From assembly GCA_916613615.1 (NCBI GenBank), contig OU744728.1, positions 106,001-170,000 on the forward strand: a DNA stretch of 64,000 nt, given 5' to 3'. Position numbers and translations under genes: made by a program. Origin of the DNA: Steromphala cineraria. Lineage: Eukaryota; Mollusca; Gastropoda; Trochida; Trochidae. Positions 1-10,504 of the stretch are shown here, piece after piece. The notes under the pieces were generated by a model. The model ran no database searches and was not told the DNA's origin. It saw only the letters and a list, made by a program, of their open reading frames with translations. Numbering within the stretch: the first letter of the stretch is position 1; every line of letters begins with the position of its first letter.

Positions 1-1176
1 GGGTTATCTGATTTATTGCTCTAGATAGTGTTAGCTTTTGTTCGTACACTGCACGTTAAACAGACACTCTAGGAATGTTTGAGTCAACTGTTCCTAATTT
101 CATCAATAGTATCAGTTTATTAATAATAGTAACGAATGTTGGTATAACGTTATTTTTAAAGCTATTCGCCTTGTTCAGTGACGAAATGAAGGTATCAAAT
201 CGCATGTATGATCTAAATCACGAGTCAACTTATCATTCCCAATATTGGAAACTTATCTACTACAGCCAAAAGAGCAGTAAGAAGATGATAGGTTTAAGAA
301 ATTGGGCATGGATTGAATTTATTAGATTAATCTCGGCTCCTTTTGGTGTATAAGGTGTTGTTAAGATTTTCATGGAAAATGGGGAAAAATTGGTTATTTC
401 TGTCAATTTGGAATGAATATTTGCGATGTTTTGAATCTTTTCAACATATATGACATTCAGGGTCGTTTAGAACAAAACAATTGTTTCATTCAAATCTCGG
501 AATGGCACTTTAAATCTAAACTGTAAATGTAAGTCAGTTGAAGGTCAGATAGATGTCATAAGCTCCAAGTATTACTAAACCATAAATAAACTTGGGTCCC
601 TAGATTATTCTTGACATTTTGGCTCCTAAACGGCCTAACATGGAGCGGAAATGTGTTTTTTAGTTAAATCCAAATGTCCAAATTTCATTACTCATAGAAT
701 CATTAGATATATTCGGAGATATATTAATTGTTTCTAATAGTCACAATTGCTATTACAGCAGAAAGTCAGCCATATTGAAATAACTTGTTTAACGTCACCA
801 GATCCTATAATCAATAGCAACACAGGGAGACACAATCTGTGCTAACAAATAACACCTGAATACTGTTCAATATAAGATGTGAAGGCAAATCTTACTTGGT
901 CTTGTTTGTCCTTGATTTCAACACGATAGAACATTTCCCTATTTCATTTTCATCAGACACGTTTAGAATCATATATCATCATTATCCGTCCAGAAGTTGC
1001 AACATTCTCGATGGTGTCAGGCTTATGAATGTACATACTTAACGTGCTACATGACATTAGATTCTGAGTTAACTCACATACAGCACATCATGAAGAAGAC
1101 CTACACAGGCCATGTTGCACTAAGTTGTGTAATAGCCGCCAGTCACATGACAGGTTCGAACGGGGCGTGACACCAG
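1..1176. other. non-coding stretch, no gene recognised
   Basis: No recognisable coding exon, RNA gene or repeat is seen. One open frame of 92 codons (75-353, plus) encodes a hydrophobic-then-polar peptide that I cannot assign. It has no splice-bounded neighbours, so it is not called as a gene. The stretch could be intron or intergenic DNA of a gene lying to the left. Confidence 0.4.
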
Positions 1177-1637
1177 GGCTGCGTTCGTTTTGCACAGAGT
1201 GTGTCGCACGAGCGATGAAATTCCTAATCGAACGACCATAGTGTCACTCCAGTGTGCACACTAGAGTCACTCAATGTCCCTCCTGCTAAATCGGGGAGGG
1301 AGGTCGTGAGAGTAACGGAAGTACGTCAATTGACACAATGTTTATAACATACCACAGGCATACTTACTTAAATATAAGTCTGTTTTAACAGATTAGCAAC
1401 ATGCCAATGTGAGGTTTAGATTTGGTTAAATGAAAACTATAACATATCTGTGATTTTGGAGACCATGTGTTGTTAAAATTTAATGATAAATTGTTTGTGA
1501 AAAATTCGATTTTCGGCCATATTGTTTACAGCCAGGCAACTAAGTGCGACACTCAGTAGAGCACACAAGTCGTTCGCTCTCAGTGGCATCCGAGCATGCG
1601 CAAGATTACACTCGAGTGGGTCAAAACGAACGCAGCC
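1177..1637. repeat. MITE-like element with perfect 16 bp terminal inverted repeats
   Basis: The left end at 1177-1192 (GGCTGCGTTCGTTTTG) is repeated exactly as its reverse complement at 1622-1637. Just inside, both ends carry related GTGTCGCAC/CTCG motifs in opposite orientation. The 461 bp between have no coding capacity. No convincing target-site duplication is visible, so the superfamily is left open. Confidence 0.5.
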
Positions 1638-1710
1638 AAAGTGGATTTCCCTTTACAACTGCCACTACATCATCTTAGCGCGAGATTTAACGCTAGCTCA
1701 CATTATTCAG

Positions 1711-1804
1711 GGGTACCGTATTTCCTAAAATAGACGCCGGGCCTCGAATAGAGGCCGGGGGTATGGCTGTTTAAATACACGCCGGGTTTCGAATAGACGC
1801 CGGG
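1711..1804. repeat. block of ATAGACGCCGGG-type short repeats (possible transposon end)
   Basis: Several copies of a roughly 20 bp motif, (A/C)GACGCCGGG followed by CTCGAATA, are arranged in tandem after the string CCGTATTTCC. A related block lies at 10920-11020 and ends with the inverse string GGAAATAC. The pair may be the two ends of one large element or two solo ends; see the finding. Confidence 0.45.
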
Positions 1805-3002
1805 TAATTAGTTAATGAATCAATGCTTCCGTAAGTGAATGCAAATAATGTAATCTCCCTCTGCACCATCTTTATCCATCTATTTCCTACAAAATAAAAT
1901 ACATAAAGCATTTTATCTCTAGAGGAATTTTGAACTCCTAGTATTGTTTGTAAATGATCTTTAAACTTAAGAAAATCATGGAATAATAATGTTTTGAGGA
2001 TGTTTAATAATATGCAACGTGGTTTGGTCGCCATCTTTAATTTTCTGCATATTCAAAAGTCCTACCCCAGGAACCTTTCAGGCATCACCACTCGGCAACT
2101 GCTGATACCAGAAAGCTGAAACTTACACACAATGTAGCTGAGACGTTGGCCTATAACAAGATTGGTTCAAAATTTAAAAAATCGAAATAAAAATGTTTAA
2201 AATTTGCCCATTTAGCAATATTCAAGGGCAGATAACTCAAAAACCTCCCAGACGAATTTGATGATTTTTGCATGAGAGCTAGACATTGGCAAGGTCTTCA
2301 AGATAAAAGAATAAAATCGCTCGCGAACAGTCATTTCCGGTCAGGACAGAGGTCAAACTTTGCATTTTGGATATGTGGTGTTTGGTTGGTATGTTTAAGA
2401 TATAGTACCGAATCAACGACGTACGATAACGCATTGTTCTTTATGTCATATGAAAGCCAAAAGTCTTAAGATTTTTTTTTTTAAATTAACAATAAATTCA
2501 GATATTTTTATTACAGTGAGTTATGGACCTTTGAATATTGTCTGCTTTCGTTTTGAATGCATACGATATAGGTATGTTAACAAAACTCGATACTCATCCG
2601 TGACAGACGACACATCATTGTTCTATATATCATAAGAAAGCCAAAAGAAAACAGAATCTTTTAAAAATTAACAAAAAATTCAGTTGATTTACATTGAGTT
2701 ACGGACCTTTGAATATTGTCAACCCTGCATGCGTTTTGAATGCATTTGATAACTGAGAGCATTAAGTAGTGTTTATTATATCCTCAGACAGCCAAAATGA
2801 GATAGAACCTGGGAAAGTTTACATTAAAATGTTAAATGTCCTTTAACGTTGGAAAAAAGAACTGTACATATTGTCAATTGTACTCTTTCTTTTGGACTGA
2901 CAATAAATTGTGCAAGTAGACCCAATAAATTTTGAAAGCCTTTATGGTCAAGATTTAATTTCAAGACCAAACGCACGGGTCGATGCATAGGTACAAGCAA
3001 AA
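1805..3002. other. non-coding, with degenerate ~190 bp tandem repeats
   Basis: No gene is recognised. Between about 2450 and 2790 two to three diverged copies of a ~190 bp unit can be followed by the recurring phrases GAGTTAYGGACCTTTGAATATTG and AGCCAAAA. The rest is AT-rich unique sequence. Confidence 0.4.
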
Positions 3003-3176
3003 GCACCTTCCCTTAATGAAAAGGGCATAGTGAGGGGCATATTAGCCACTTGCCCCTTAGCACCTTGCCTTAATGAAAAGGGCATAGTGAGCGGCATATT
3101 AGCCACTTGCCCCTTAGCACCTTGCCTTAATGAAAAGGGCATAGTGAGTGGCATATTAGCCACTTGCCCCTTGCAT
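3003..3176. repeat. 57 bp minisatellite, three copies
   Basis: Three near-identical 57 bp units contain AATGAAAAGGGCATAGTG and GCATATTAGCCACTTGCCCC. Because 57 is a multiple of three the array stays open in one frame on each strand, giving 19-residue peptide repeats. This is most likely a by-product of the period, not coding. Confidence 0.8.
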
Positions 3177-3585
3177 TTAGTATATCAAGACGGGCTTGCT
3201 CATTTTGGTCTTTGTTACACTGCTATCGTGAAAATTCGTCTGAACGGACTATTGACATCATACATACATGTATTGCATACATTTGTCATACATATCATCA
3301 CCATAAACGGCTGAATCCGTTTATATTTGTAATTATAATGCAATCGAAGACGAAATTCATTTCATGATTGATTGTAGTTTCTATTCTGATATACGATATA
3401 AGTTATTTGTTGAAGTTACTAATTACCTACCTGTGTTCACTTATTTCAATTCAAAAGATAAATATGTCATTTTAATGACTTTTCAACAATTTGTTTCACC
3501 GCTAGCCTCAGCAATAACCTCTATGTGTGAGCGCCGACTTTCTCAAGTTGTATGAATGTCTTGTGTAATGTGAATGTATCTATTC
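3177..3585. other. non-coding spacer
   Basis: AT-rich sequence with no supported gene or repeat, ending exactly where the hairpin-headed repeat begins. Confidence 0.4.
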
Positions 3586-3968
3586 ATCCCCCGCCGCGCG
3601 TTTAGCGCGAAGCGGGGGATATAGTATTCAGCTCTGTACGTCCGTCCCGCTTCTTGTTAGCGCGATATCTAATGAACCGCTCAACCTAGAATCTTCAAAC
3701 TTGGTACCAGTCTTCATCTGGGGAATACGCAGAGCTGAAAAGTTTTCGGTGACCTTTACTTCATTTTCAAGGTCATAGCGAGACTTTGACCAGTTTTGAA
3801 AATGTTGTTAGCGTGATATCTAATGAACCGCTCAACCTAGAATCTTCAAACTTGGTACCAGTCTTCATCTAGGGAATACGCAGACCTGAAAAGTTTTCGG
3901 TGACCTTGACCTCATTTTCAAGGTCACAGCGAGACCGTGACCAGTTTTGAAAATGTTGTTAGCGCGAT
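3586..3968 (-). mobile_element. partial Helentron-like (pearl/HINE-type) element, left flank of the LINE
   Basis: It starts with ATCCCCCGC and a strong hairpin (stem CCCCCGC/GCGGGGG with an inner CGCGC/GCGCG stem). A spacer containing GTACGTCCGTCCCGC follows, then about 2.3 copies of a 151 bp tandem unit. It stops abruptly in the middle of a unit at the LINE start. It matches 9539-9921 base for base without indels and with only three mismatches by eye, sharing private variants of individual units. It is therefore a recent duplicate of that segment. Confidence 0.65.
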
Positions 3969-3973
3969 TCAAG

Positions 3974-5941
3974 ATGGCGTCAGGTGTAGACCTGGGTACG
4001 TTGCTCTCTGACACAAATCGTATTTTACATTGTATTACTGAAGAAGATGGTATGCAAAGTGCAGCCGAGGTACAGTCATACTGTGATACATCATGTGCGG
4101 GTATATTACCAGTTCTGGACACTGATAATTGTGCAAATGTGAACACTTCTTCTCAGTTGAATCCGAGGGACGGGCCCGCCATTGATGGTGAGTGTGATTT
4201 TACATCTACACCTGAAGTGAGTGGCTTTACAGACATTATTGACTTTCTCATGTCAGAGTTATATTGCACCCCTAAAGAAGATTTTGTTTTGAAGCTGCTA
4301 GAAAGGACAAACAATAACACTAACGACTTAGATGCATTGAGACATACGCTGTTGAAAATGTGTAAACAACGCGAGGATTTTCCCCACCCAGAAGGTTGCT
4401 TAAAAAGAAGAATGGATAGAAGATCAAGATTTGGAGAAAGTCTTTCAAAAAAGTTAGCAAAAGATAACTTTACGTTATTCAGAGGTTATCTCGGAAATTA
4501 CAATGATGATTTACATGAAATATTATCTGGGCAAAGAAAGCGGGTCAGCCATGACAGTGGTAGTGAACTTCAATCAGTTGATACAATAGGACCAATCAGG
4601 GAAACAATAGCCAAGCTCGAGAGAGACCTAGCCGACATGAGGGGTGAGTTCACTCAGGACATCGACTGCCTCAATCAGAAGATTACACAACTCCAATCAG
4701 CCAACAAACAGCTGATTAATGACCGTGACTTGGCTAACCATGAAATGAAGAAAACTAAAGAGAATATGGAGAAACTGAAACAAAACACAATAAAGGCATT
4801 GGACCGCATGCGTACAGACAACAAAAACAACTTGTCTGAAATACAAGAATGCAAATCGCAACTTAACTCTGTAAGTAAGAGTATGACGTCATTGAGGTCT
4901 GATTTGGATAAGTGTATCAGCACACATGAGAAAACTCTTTTAAGTGTACAAGCCAACAAGAAGACCTTAGAAAATCAGTCAAATACAAATAATAAAGTAG
5001 ACAAACGAATCACAGACGTGCGGAAACTTGTGAGTGAAGCGCATATGAAACTCGAAGAGAAAAGCTTAGAAATAACACGTTTCTCTGACGACAGGAGCCT
5101 TGGAATTGCCAACCTCAAGTCAAAAGTCACACTGTTATCTAAGGGTATCAACACGTTAGAAATTGACCTAACAACAGTGGACAGATCTTTTCAAGCGTTA
5201 GAAAACAATATGGAAGACTTTAAGAAGAAAGTTGCCTCCATTGAAAAGCAGCTGAAGCAAAACGCAAGGAATGTACAAAAGAAGGATCCTGTGGATAAAC
5301 ATAACTACAGAAGTGAAGCCCAAAACGAACCGCACAAGGATTTACCTGAAAATAACTGTAATAATACTGTCCCAGTAGACACACAGATACATAAAAGCCA
5401 ACCACCAAGCATCCCTGAAAGCAATCAAAGCCCAAAACAAATTCAATCATACAGCGATTGCCTAAAGTCAACACAAGAGAAGTCAACTCCAGAAGACCAC
5501 CCTAAAACCAATCATATGGAAGTTTGTTCACCAAGGAGAGATCCAAACCAAGAACCTTCGCCAATCCAAACTATCGTAGGGACTGACCAATGTCCAGCAA
5601 CCCGAGATACAACGCAGGAGTTCTGTGCAGCCCCACCAAGAATCAGAACAGCCCGCTTCTATGTAGGAAGAATAAATAAATCTAACACTCTCGAATCCCT
5701 GAAGCGATACCTGGAACAAAGAGAAGTGACAACAACTTACTTGAGATTCTTTAACACACCAGAAAGAAGATTTGCATCAGCTCAAGTTAATGTGTTACTC
5801 CAAGATAAGACAAAACTTGACGACCCATCGTTTTGGCCTGAAAATATTATTGTTAAACCATGGCTGTCAAAGGAACAATTCTGGCAAAATATTAACAACA
5901 GGGTAAGGAAACATGACAACAACTTTAATGAACAGAGGTAA
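3974..5941 (+). CDS. LINE ORF1 protein (coiled-coil nucleic-acid chaperone type)
   Basis: A 655-residue protein from the ATG at 3974 (MASGVDLG...). An in-frame ATG at 3947 would add nine residues encoded by the neighbouring repeat, so I prefer 3974. The N-terminal ~200 residues form a folded-looking, acidic to basic region. Residues ~210-430 are a long heptad-rich coiled coil suited to trimerisation. A linker rich in S/P/Q/N spans ~440-560. The C-terminus (FYVGRI... to ...WPENIIVKPW) resembles the RRM-like/WP-containing C-terminal domain of ORF1 proteins of CR1/Jockey-type elements. By family knowledge such proteins bind element RNA and support target-primed reverse transcription. It overlaps ORF2 by 29 bases in a different frame, implying translational coupling or reinitiation. 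Confidence 0.8.
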   Translation: MASGVDLGTLLSDTNRILHCITEEDGMQSAAEVQSYCDTSCAGILPVLDTDNCANVNTSSQLNPRDGPAIDGECDFTSTPEVSGFTDIIDFLMSELYCTPKEDFVLKLLERTNNNTNDLDALRHTLLKMCKQREDFPHPEGCLKRRMDRRSRFGESLSKKLAKDNFTLFRGYLGNYNDDLHEILSGQRKRVSHDSGSELQSVDTIGPIRETIAKLERDLADMRGEFTQDIDCLNQKITQLQSANKQLINDRDLANHEMKKTKENMEKLKQNTIKALDRMRTDNKNNLSEIQECKSQLNSVSKSMTSLRSDLDKCISTHEKTLLSVQANKKTLENQSNTNNKVDKRITDVRKLVSEAHMKLEEKSLEITRFSDDRSLGIANLKSKVTLLSKGINTLEIDLTTVDRSFQALENNMEDFKKKVASIEKQLKQNARNVQKKDPVDKHNYRSEAQNEPHKDLPENNCNNTVPVDTQIHKSQPPSIPESNQSPKQIQSYSDCLKSTQEKSTPEDHPKTNHMEVCSPRRDPNQEPSPIQTIVGTDQCPATRDTTQEFCAAPPRIRTARFYVGRINKSNTLESLKRYLEQREVTTTYLRFFNTPERRFASAQVNVLLQDKTKLDDPSFWPENIIVKPWLSKEQFWQNINNRVRKHDNNFNEQR

Positions 5942-8900
5942 CATGCTAAACTTAATGTGCTGGAATGCACGTGGAATCATGTCGAGTGTACCATACCTAA
6001 ACAAATGCTTATCAGAACATCAAATAGACATTTGTGCTATTTCAGATCACCAGTTAAGACAGTACAACTTGGTCTTTTTAAACGTTCTAAATGAGGAATA
6101 CCTTGCTGTTGCGAGTCCTGCACCAGAGTCTCACCACCAAACGTACAGAACCTGTGCAAGTGGAGGGACTGCTATACTCTACCATAAAAGACTCCAACAT
6201 CATGTTACTGAAGTAGATCTGGACTGTGACAGTGGGCGAATTACTGGAATACAACTTGATACTCAAGGAAACAGTTATACTTACCTTTTATCAGTTTACT
6301 TACCCCCATCCAACAGGTCCTTTGAGGTGTTTCTGCACTACCTCCAACAATTACAAGAAATCTTTGCAACATTTTCCCTAAGAGGCCGAGTCCTTATTCT
6401 TGGAGATTTCAATGCAGGACTTTCTGGACCAAGGAACGACAAAAGTCTTGGTCAAAGAGGGATAGCACTTAATACTTTTGTCAAATCCAATAACCTTGTA
6501 CCTCTGAACATGCAGTCAGACTGCAAGGGACCAATATCTACTTTCCAAGCTTATGAAGGAGGACCCAACTCTGCCATTGATCATATCCTTGTGCCTGAAG
6601 AAATTGCTGAACTTAGACGCCATGTTGAAGTTAAGGGAGATAACCCATACAATGTGTCTGATCACCACCCAGTCATCTGCTTCATAGAACAATTAAACCC
6701 AAAAGTTAACCCCCAGTGTACACATTTCTCAAAACCATCATGGGAAAAGGCCTTTCGAAATAACACAATAACAGACTATACATACAGTGTGTCAAACCTT
6801 CTCTGGCCTGTACCCCTACCTATCACTGAATATACGGAAGAAGACATTGAAACTCTGTATGCTAAGATTGTAGACTGCCTTAATGAATCCTCAAACCAGT
6901 TTATTCCTCGATCTCATTACAAAAAGCATGTCAAACCATATTGGAAAGGAATCGTCAAAGATCACCATGACAACATGATGAATCACAAAAACAGCTGGAT
7001 TGAAAGTGGACGCCCAAGGGGAATGGAACATGAAGAATTCAGGCTTTACAAGAGAGCAAAGGACTCCTTCAGACAAGCCCTCAGAAAAGCAGCTGAAGAT
7101 TTTCAAGATAAAGAATTCAGCAAACTCGACAACATATGTGATGTTGACCAGAAGCTATTCTGGGCACTGCTTAGGCGGGGAACTAAGAAACAGCAAATTC
7201 CGTGCTTAGAAGTACAAAACATCCAAGTGAGAGAGCCAAAAGAGATATGTAATGCCCTTGCAGATCATCTTAAGGACGTGTTTAAGAACAAATCAGAACC
7301 ACACTTTAACGAGACTTTCAAAGCACAGATTGACGAAGAAGTGAATACCATACGTGGTAATGAAAAGGAAAACAGTGACAATTTTGACTTCACAACTGTA
7401 GAGGAAGTCTCATCCTTGTGCAAAACGTTAAAGAGCAACAAGGCAGCTGGAGAAGATGGGTTAACCTATGAACATCTGAAGTATGGAGGCAAATACCTAC
7501 ATAAATGCCTCTCCATTCTGTTCAACCTCATTTTACACTCGGGTTATATTCCAAGGGCTTGGAAGAGAGGTATCATAGTCCCGATATACAAAGGGGGCGG
7601 AAAGTCTAGAATGTCTGCAGATTCATACAGAGGCGTCACCCTTTTACCTGTCATTTTTAAACTCTTTGAACTCGTTGTAGCAAAGAGACTACCACAAATT
7701 ACAGATTCTGACAGTTTTCCCAGCAACCAGCAGTTTGGATTTCAAAAGGGGATGTCCTCTATACATACCTCCTTCCTTGTACAGGAAACAGCTTACCATT
7801 ATTCTGAACGCTCTGATGCAGTCCACGTCGCCTTTCTAGATAGCTCCAAAGCATTTGATACCGTGTACCAGCCTGGGCTCCTCCTCAAGCTCCACCAGAT
7901 GCACATCCCACGTTACCTATGGACGGTCTTGGACCAGGTTTACACAGACATGAAAAGCTGTGTTCTTGCAAATAACGAGAAGTCCGACTGGTTTGCACTC
8001 AAAAGAGGAGTCAGACAAGGAAGCATCCTATCAGCAAAACTTTATCTCCTGTATATCAACGACCTACTAGAAAATCTTATCAAGTCAAAGAAAGGTTCCA
8101 TGGTACTGGATTTGAATGTAACAGCTCCAACCCAGGCTGATGACATAACCTTGATATCCCCAGTCGCTTCAAACCTTCAAGAGATGGTGTCAATGTGTGA
8201 AGAATACAGTGGTAAATGGCGCTTTACATTCTCACCATTAAAGAGCAGAATATTAACGTTTGGACCACGTGAACACTCTCATATCAAGATCTACATGTAT
8301 GGTGAAGAAGTTCCTTCCACTAGAGAAATAAAACACGTGGGTATTCTACTTTCATCTGAATACAACTCTTGGGATCGAACCATTGAGGCGTGCTCTAAGA
8401 TGAAATCTACAACAATGGCCCTGATCGGAAAAGGAATTCATGCCAGAGGATTAAATCCTCTAGTCAGCTCCAGTGTCATCAGATCCGTTTGTCTTCCACG
8501 AGCGCTGTTTGGATGCGAACTTTGGACAGGACTCTGCAAAGCTGAAATTCTTTCACTTGAGCGGGCCCAAAGGCAAGTATTGAAGATTGCACAAGGTCTT
8601 CCTCGTTCAACAAGAACTGACATCTGCAATGCGCTACTTGGATGGAACTCCCTTGAAACAGAAATAGACAAAAAGAAACTACTTTTCCTTGGCAATCTGT
8701 GTAGCAGCAAGGCACAATTCTTACCAAGAAGACTACTTGCAACGAGATTGGCTCTGATGAGACACCAGCAGCAAACCAAAGCCCTTGGATATGTCCATGA
8801 CATAAAGCGTGTTGTCTCAAAGTACAACCTAGATAGCTTCCTGACTAGTTTTTGTACAAGTGCCACCTTCCCAACCAAAGCCACATGGAAGAAGATTGTA

Positions 8901-9416
8901 AAGAAGGCTGTCCATACAACTGAACTTGATGCCTGGAACCACCGATTGGACACTGACCCCGACCTGAAGCACTTCAGACAGATCCACTCGTCAATCTGCC
9001 CACATAAAGCGTGGATCATTGCAAGGAAGGATCCACACCTTAAATTAGCTGCAACCTTTGTCGTTCAGATGTGTGCTGTGTGGAGACCATGGAAAGCAAA
9101 AGGTGTCTGCAAACTCTGTGATTCCCGTTACGAGGACCTTTTAATTCATGCACTATGTACCTGTCAACAGACTGAACATGTCAGAGACGCCCTATGGTGC
9201 GACATTGTGGACTCATGCTCCGTGGAAATAAGTGTTGCTCTACACAACAAAAGTGACTTAAATCTTGTTTGCTGTCTCCTGTCCTGTACGACTCCCGTGC
9301 CCTCCAGTCCAGAGATAGAAGAAACCTTTGCTGAAGCAGCCATAAAGGGACTGTTTGAAATCAAAAGACTAATAGATCCAGTCCATGAACAATATCGATT
9401 CCCTTCCCATAACTGA
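5913..9416 (+). CDS. LINE ORF2: apurinic-type endonuclease and reverse transcriptase
   Basis: A 1167-residue protein. The N-terminal ~260 residues are an exonuclease-endonuclease-phosphatase domain, with MCWNARG near residue 13, GDFNAG near 164 and SDHHPVI near 250. A linker follows, then the reverse transcriptase (~490-780) with PIYKGGGK, a DSSKAFDTV palm strand and catalytic QADDIT near 740, where most relatives have FADD. The C-terminus carries a Cys-His finger, CKLC...H...CTC, near 1066-1083. The protein would nick the target and copy element RNA in place. The ATG at 5913 lies within ORF1; a second ATG at 5943 (MLNLMCW) directly precedes the endonuclease fold and may be the functional start. 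The frame is fully open. Confidence 0.88.
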   Translation: MTTTLMNRGNMLNLMCWNARGIMSSVPYLNKCLSEHQIDICAISDHQLRQYNLVFLNVLNEEYLAVASPAPESHHQTYRTCASGGTAILYHKRLQHHVTEVDLDCDSGRITGIQLDTQGNSYTYLLSVYLPPSNRSFEVFLHYLQQLQEIFATFSLRGRVLILGDFNAGLSGPRNDKSLGQRGIALNTFVKSNNLVPLNMQSDCKGPISTFQAYEGGPNSAIDHILVPEEIAELRRHVEVKGDNPYNVSDHHPVICFIEQLNPKVNPQCTHFSKPSWEKAFRNNTITDYTYSVSNLLWPVPLPITEYTEEDIETLYAKIVDCLNESSNQFIPRSHYKKHVKPYWKGIVKDHHDNMMNHKNSWIESGRPRGMEHEEFRLYKRAKDSFRQALRKAAEDFQDKEFSKLDNICDVDQKLFWALLRRGTKKQQIPCLEVQNIQVREPKEICNALADHLKDVFKNKSEPHFNETFKAQIDEEVNTIRGNEKENSDNFDFTTVEEVSSLCKTLKSNKAAGEDGLTYEHLKYGGKYLHKCLSILFNLILHSGYIPRAWKRGIIVPIYKGGGKSRMSADSYRGVTLLPVIFKLFELVVAKRLPQITDSDSFPSNQQFGFQKGMSSIHTSFLVQETAYHYSERSDAVHVAFLDSSKAFDTVYQPGLLLKLHQMHIPRYLWTVLDQVYTDMKSCVLANNEKSDWFALKRGVRQGSILSAKLYLLYINDLLENLIKSKKGSMVLDLNVTAPTQADDITLISPVASNLQEMVSMCEEYSGKWRFTFSPLKSRILTFGPREHSHIKIYMYGEEVPSTREIKHVGILLSSEYNSWDRTIEACSKMKSTTMALIGKGIHARGLNPLVSSSVIRSVCLPRALFGCELWTGLCKAEILSLERAQRQVLKIAQGLPRSTRTDICNALLGWNSLETEIDKKKLLFLGNLCSSKAQFLPRRLLATRLALMRHQQQTKALGYVHDIKRVVSKYNLDSFLTSFCTSATFPTKATWKKIVKKAVHTTELDAWNHRLDTDPDLKHFRQIHSSICPHKAWIIARKDPHLKLAATFVVQMCAVWRPWKAKGVCKLCDSRYEDLLIHALCTCQQTEHVRDALWCDIVDSCSVEISVALHNKSDLNLVCCLLSCTTPVPSSPEIEETFAEAAIKGLFEIKRLIDPVHEQYRFPSHN

Positions 9417-9538
9417 AAAAAATATTAATAACTTATTAATGCATGATTCTCATTCATAACCGTAACTGTACATCTTCCCTTATTATGATATCACCAATAC
9501 ACATGTAACTCTCCTATGGAGGAATAAAGATTATATAT

Positions 9539-10504
9539 ATCCCCCGCCGCGCGTTTAGCGCGAAGCGGGGGATATAGTATTCAGCTCCGTACGTCCGTCC
9601 CGCTTCTTGTTAGCGCGATATCTAATGAACCGCTCAACCTAGAAACTTCAAACTTGGTACCAGTCTTCATCTGGGGAATACGCAGACCTGAAAAGTTTTC
9701 GGTGACCTTTACTTCATTTTCAAGGTCATAGCGAGACTTTGACCAGTTTTGAAAATGTTGTTAGCGTGATATCTAATGAACCGCTCAACCTAGAATCTTC
9801 AAACTTGGTACCAGTCTTCATCTAGGGAATACGCAGACCTGAAAAGTTTTCGGTGACCTTGACCTCATTTTCAAGGTCACAGCGAGACCGTGACCAGTTT
9901 TGAAAATGTTGTTAGCGCGATATCTAATGAACTGCTCAACCTAGAATCTTCAAACTTGGTACCAGTCTTCATCTGGGGAATACGCAGACCTGAAAAGTTT
10001 TCGGTGACCTTGACCTCATTTTCAAGGTCGCAGCGAGACCTTGACCAGTTTTGAAAATGTTGTTAGCGCGATATCTAATGAACCGCTCAACCTAGAATCT
10101 TCAAACTTGGTACCAGTCTTCATCTGGGGAATACGCAGACCTGAAAAGTTTTCGGTGACCTTGACCTCATTTTCAAGGTCACAGAGAGACTTTGACCAGT
10201 TTTGAAAATGTTGTTAGCGCGATATCTAATGAACCGCTCAACCTAGAATCTTCAAACTTAGTACCAGTCTTCATCTGGGGAATACGCATACCTGAAAAGT
10301 TTTCGGTGACCTTGACCTTATTTTCAAGGTCACGGCGAGACTTTGACCAGTTTTAAAAATGTTGTTAGCGCCATATCTCATGAACCCATTAACCTTGAGT
10401 CTTCACGGGGGACATAGTATTCCGCCCCATACGTCCGTCCAGCTTCTTGTTGTTAACATCAATTTGCGGCGGGGGATCATGTCACCTTTGTGACAAATAC
10501 TTGT
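9539..10504 (-). mobile_element. Helentron-like (pearl/HINE-type) satellite-bearing element
   Basis: Bounded by ATCCCCCGCCGC with the nested hairpin at 9539 and, at the other end, TTGCGGCGGGGGATC followed by the palindrome GTCACCTTTGTGAC and ACTTGT. Between lie five full copies plus a partial of a 151 bp unit, beginning at about 9611, 9762, 9913, 10064, 10215 and 10366. The same ends and unit occur in opposite orientation at 45268-46092, which fixes both boundaries. There is no coding capacity. By the mollusc 'pearl' comparison it is a non-autonomous rolling-circle (Helentron) derivative; that class assignment is inference. Confidence 0.65.

Larger units (their letters stand above)
3969..9538 (+). 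mobile_element. LINE (non-LTR retrotransposon) with two intact ORFs, CR1/Jockey-superfamily-like
   Basis: The unit holds a coiled-coil ORF1 overlapping an endonuclease-reverse transcriptase ORF2. A short 3' region of about 120 bp follows, carrying AATAAA at about 9521 and ending in a TA-rich tract. The 5' boundary falls only five bases before the first ORF1 ATG, so the 5' UTR is missing or was replaced by the flanking repeat. Neither ORF has a stop or frameshift, so the copy looks young. No RNase H domain was seen. The clade is inferred from architecture; an RT phylogeny would settle it. Confidence 0.8.

Noticed and set aside
75..353. 92-codon frame with a hydrophobic N-terminus
   Set aside because: No recognisable family, no splice context and composition like the surrounding AT-rich DNA.
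8438..9019. 193-codon minus-strand frame opposite LINE ORF2
   Set aside because: Antisense shadow of a clear reverse-transcriptase ORF, with no domain of its own.
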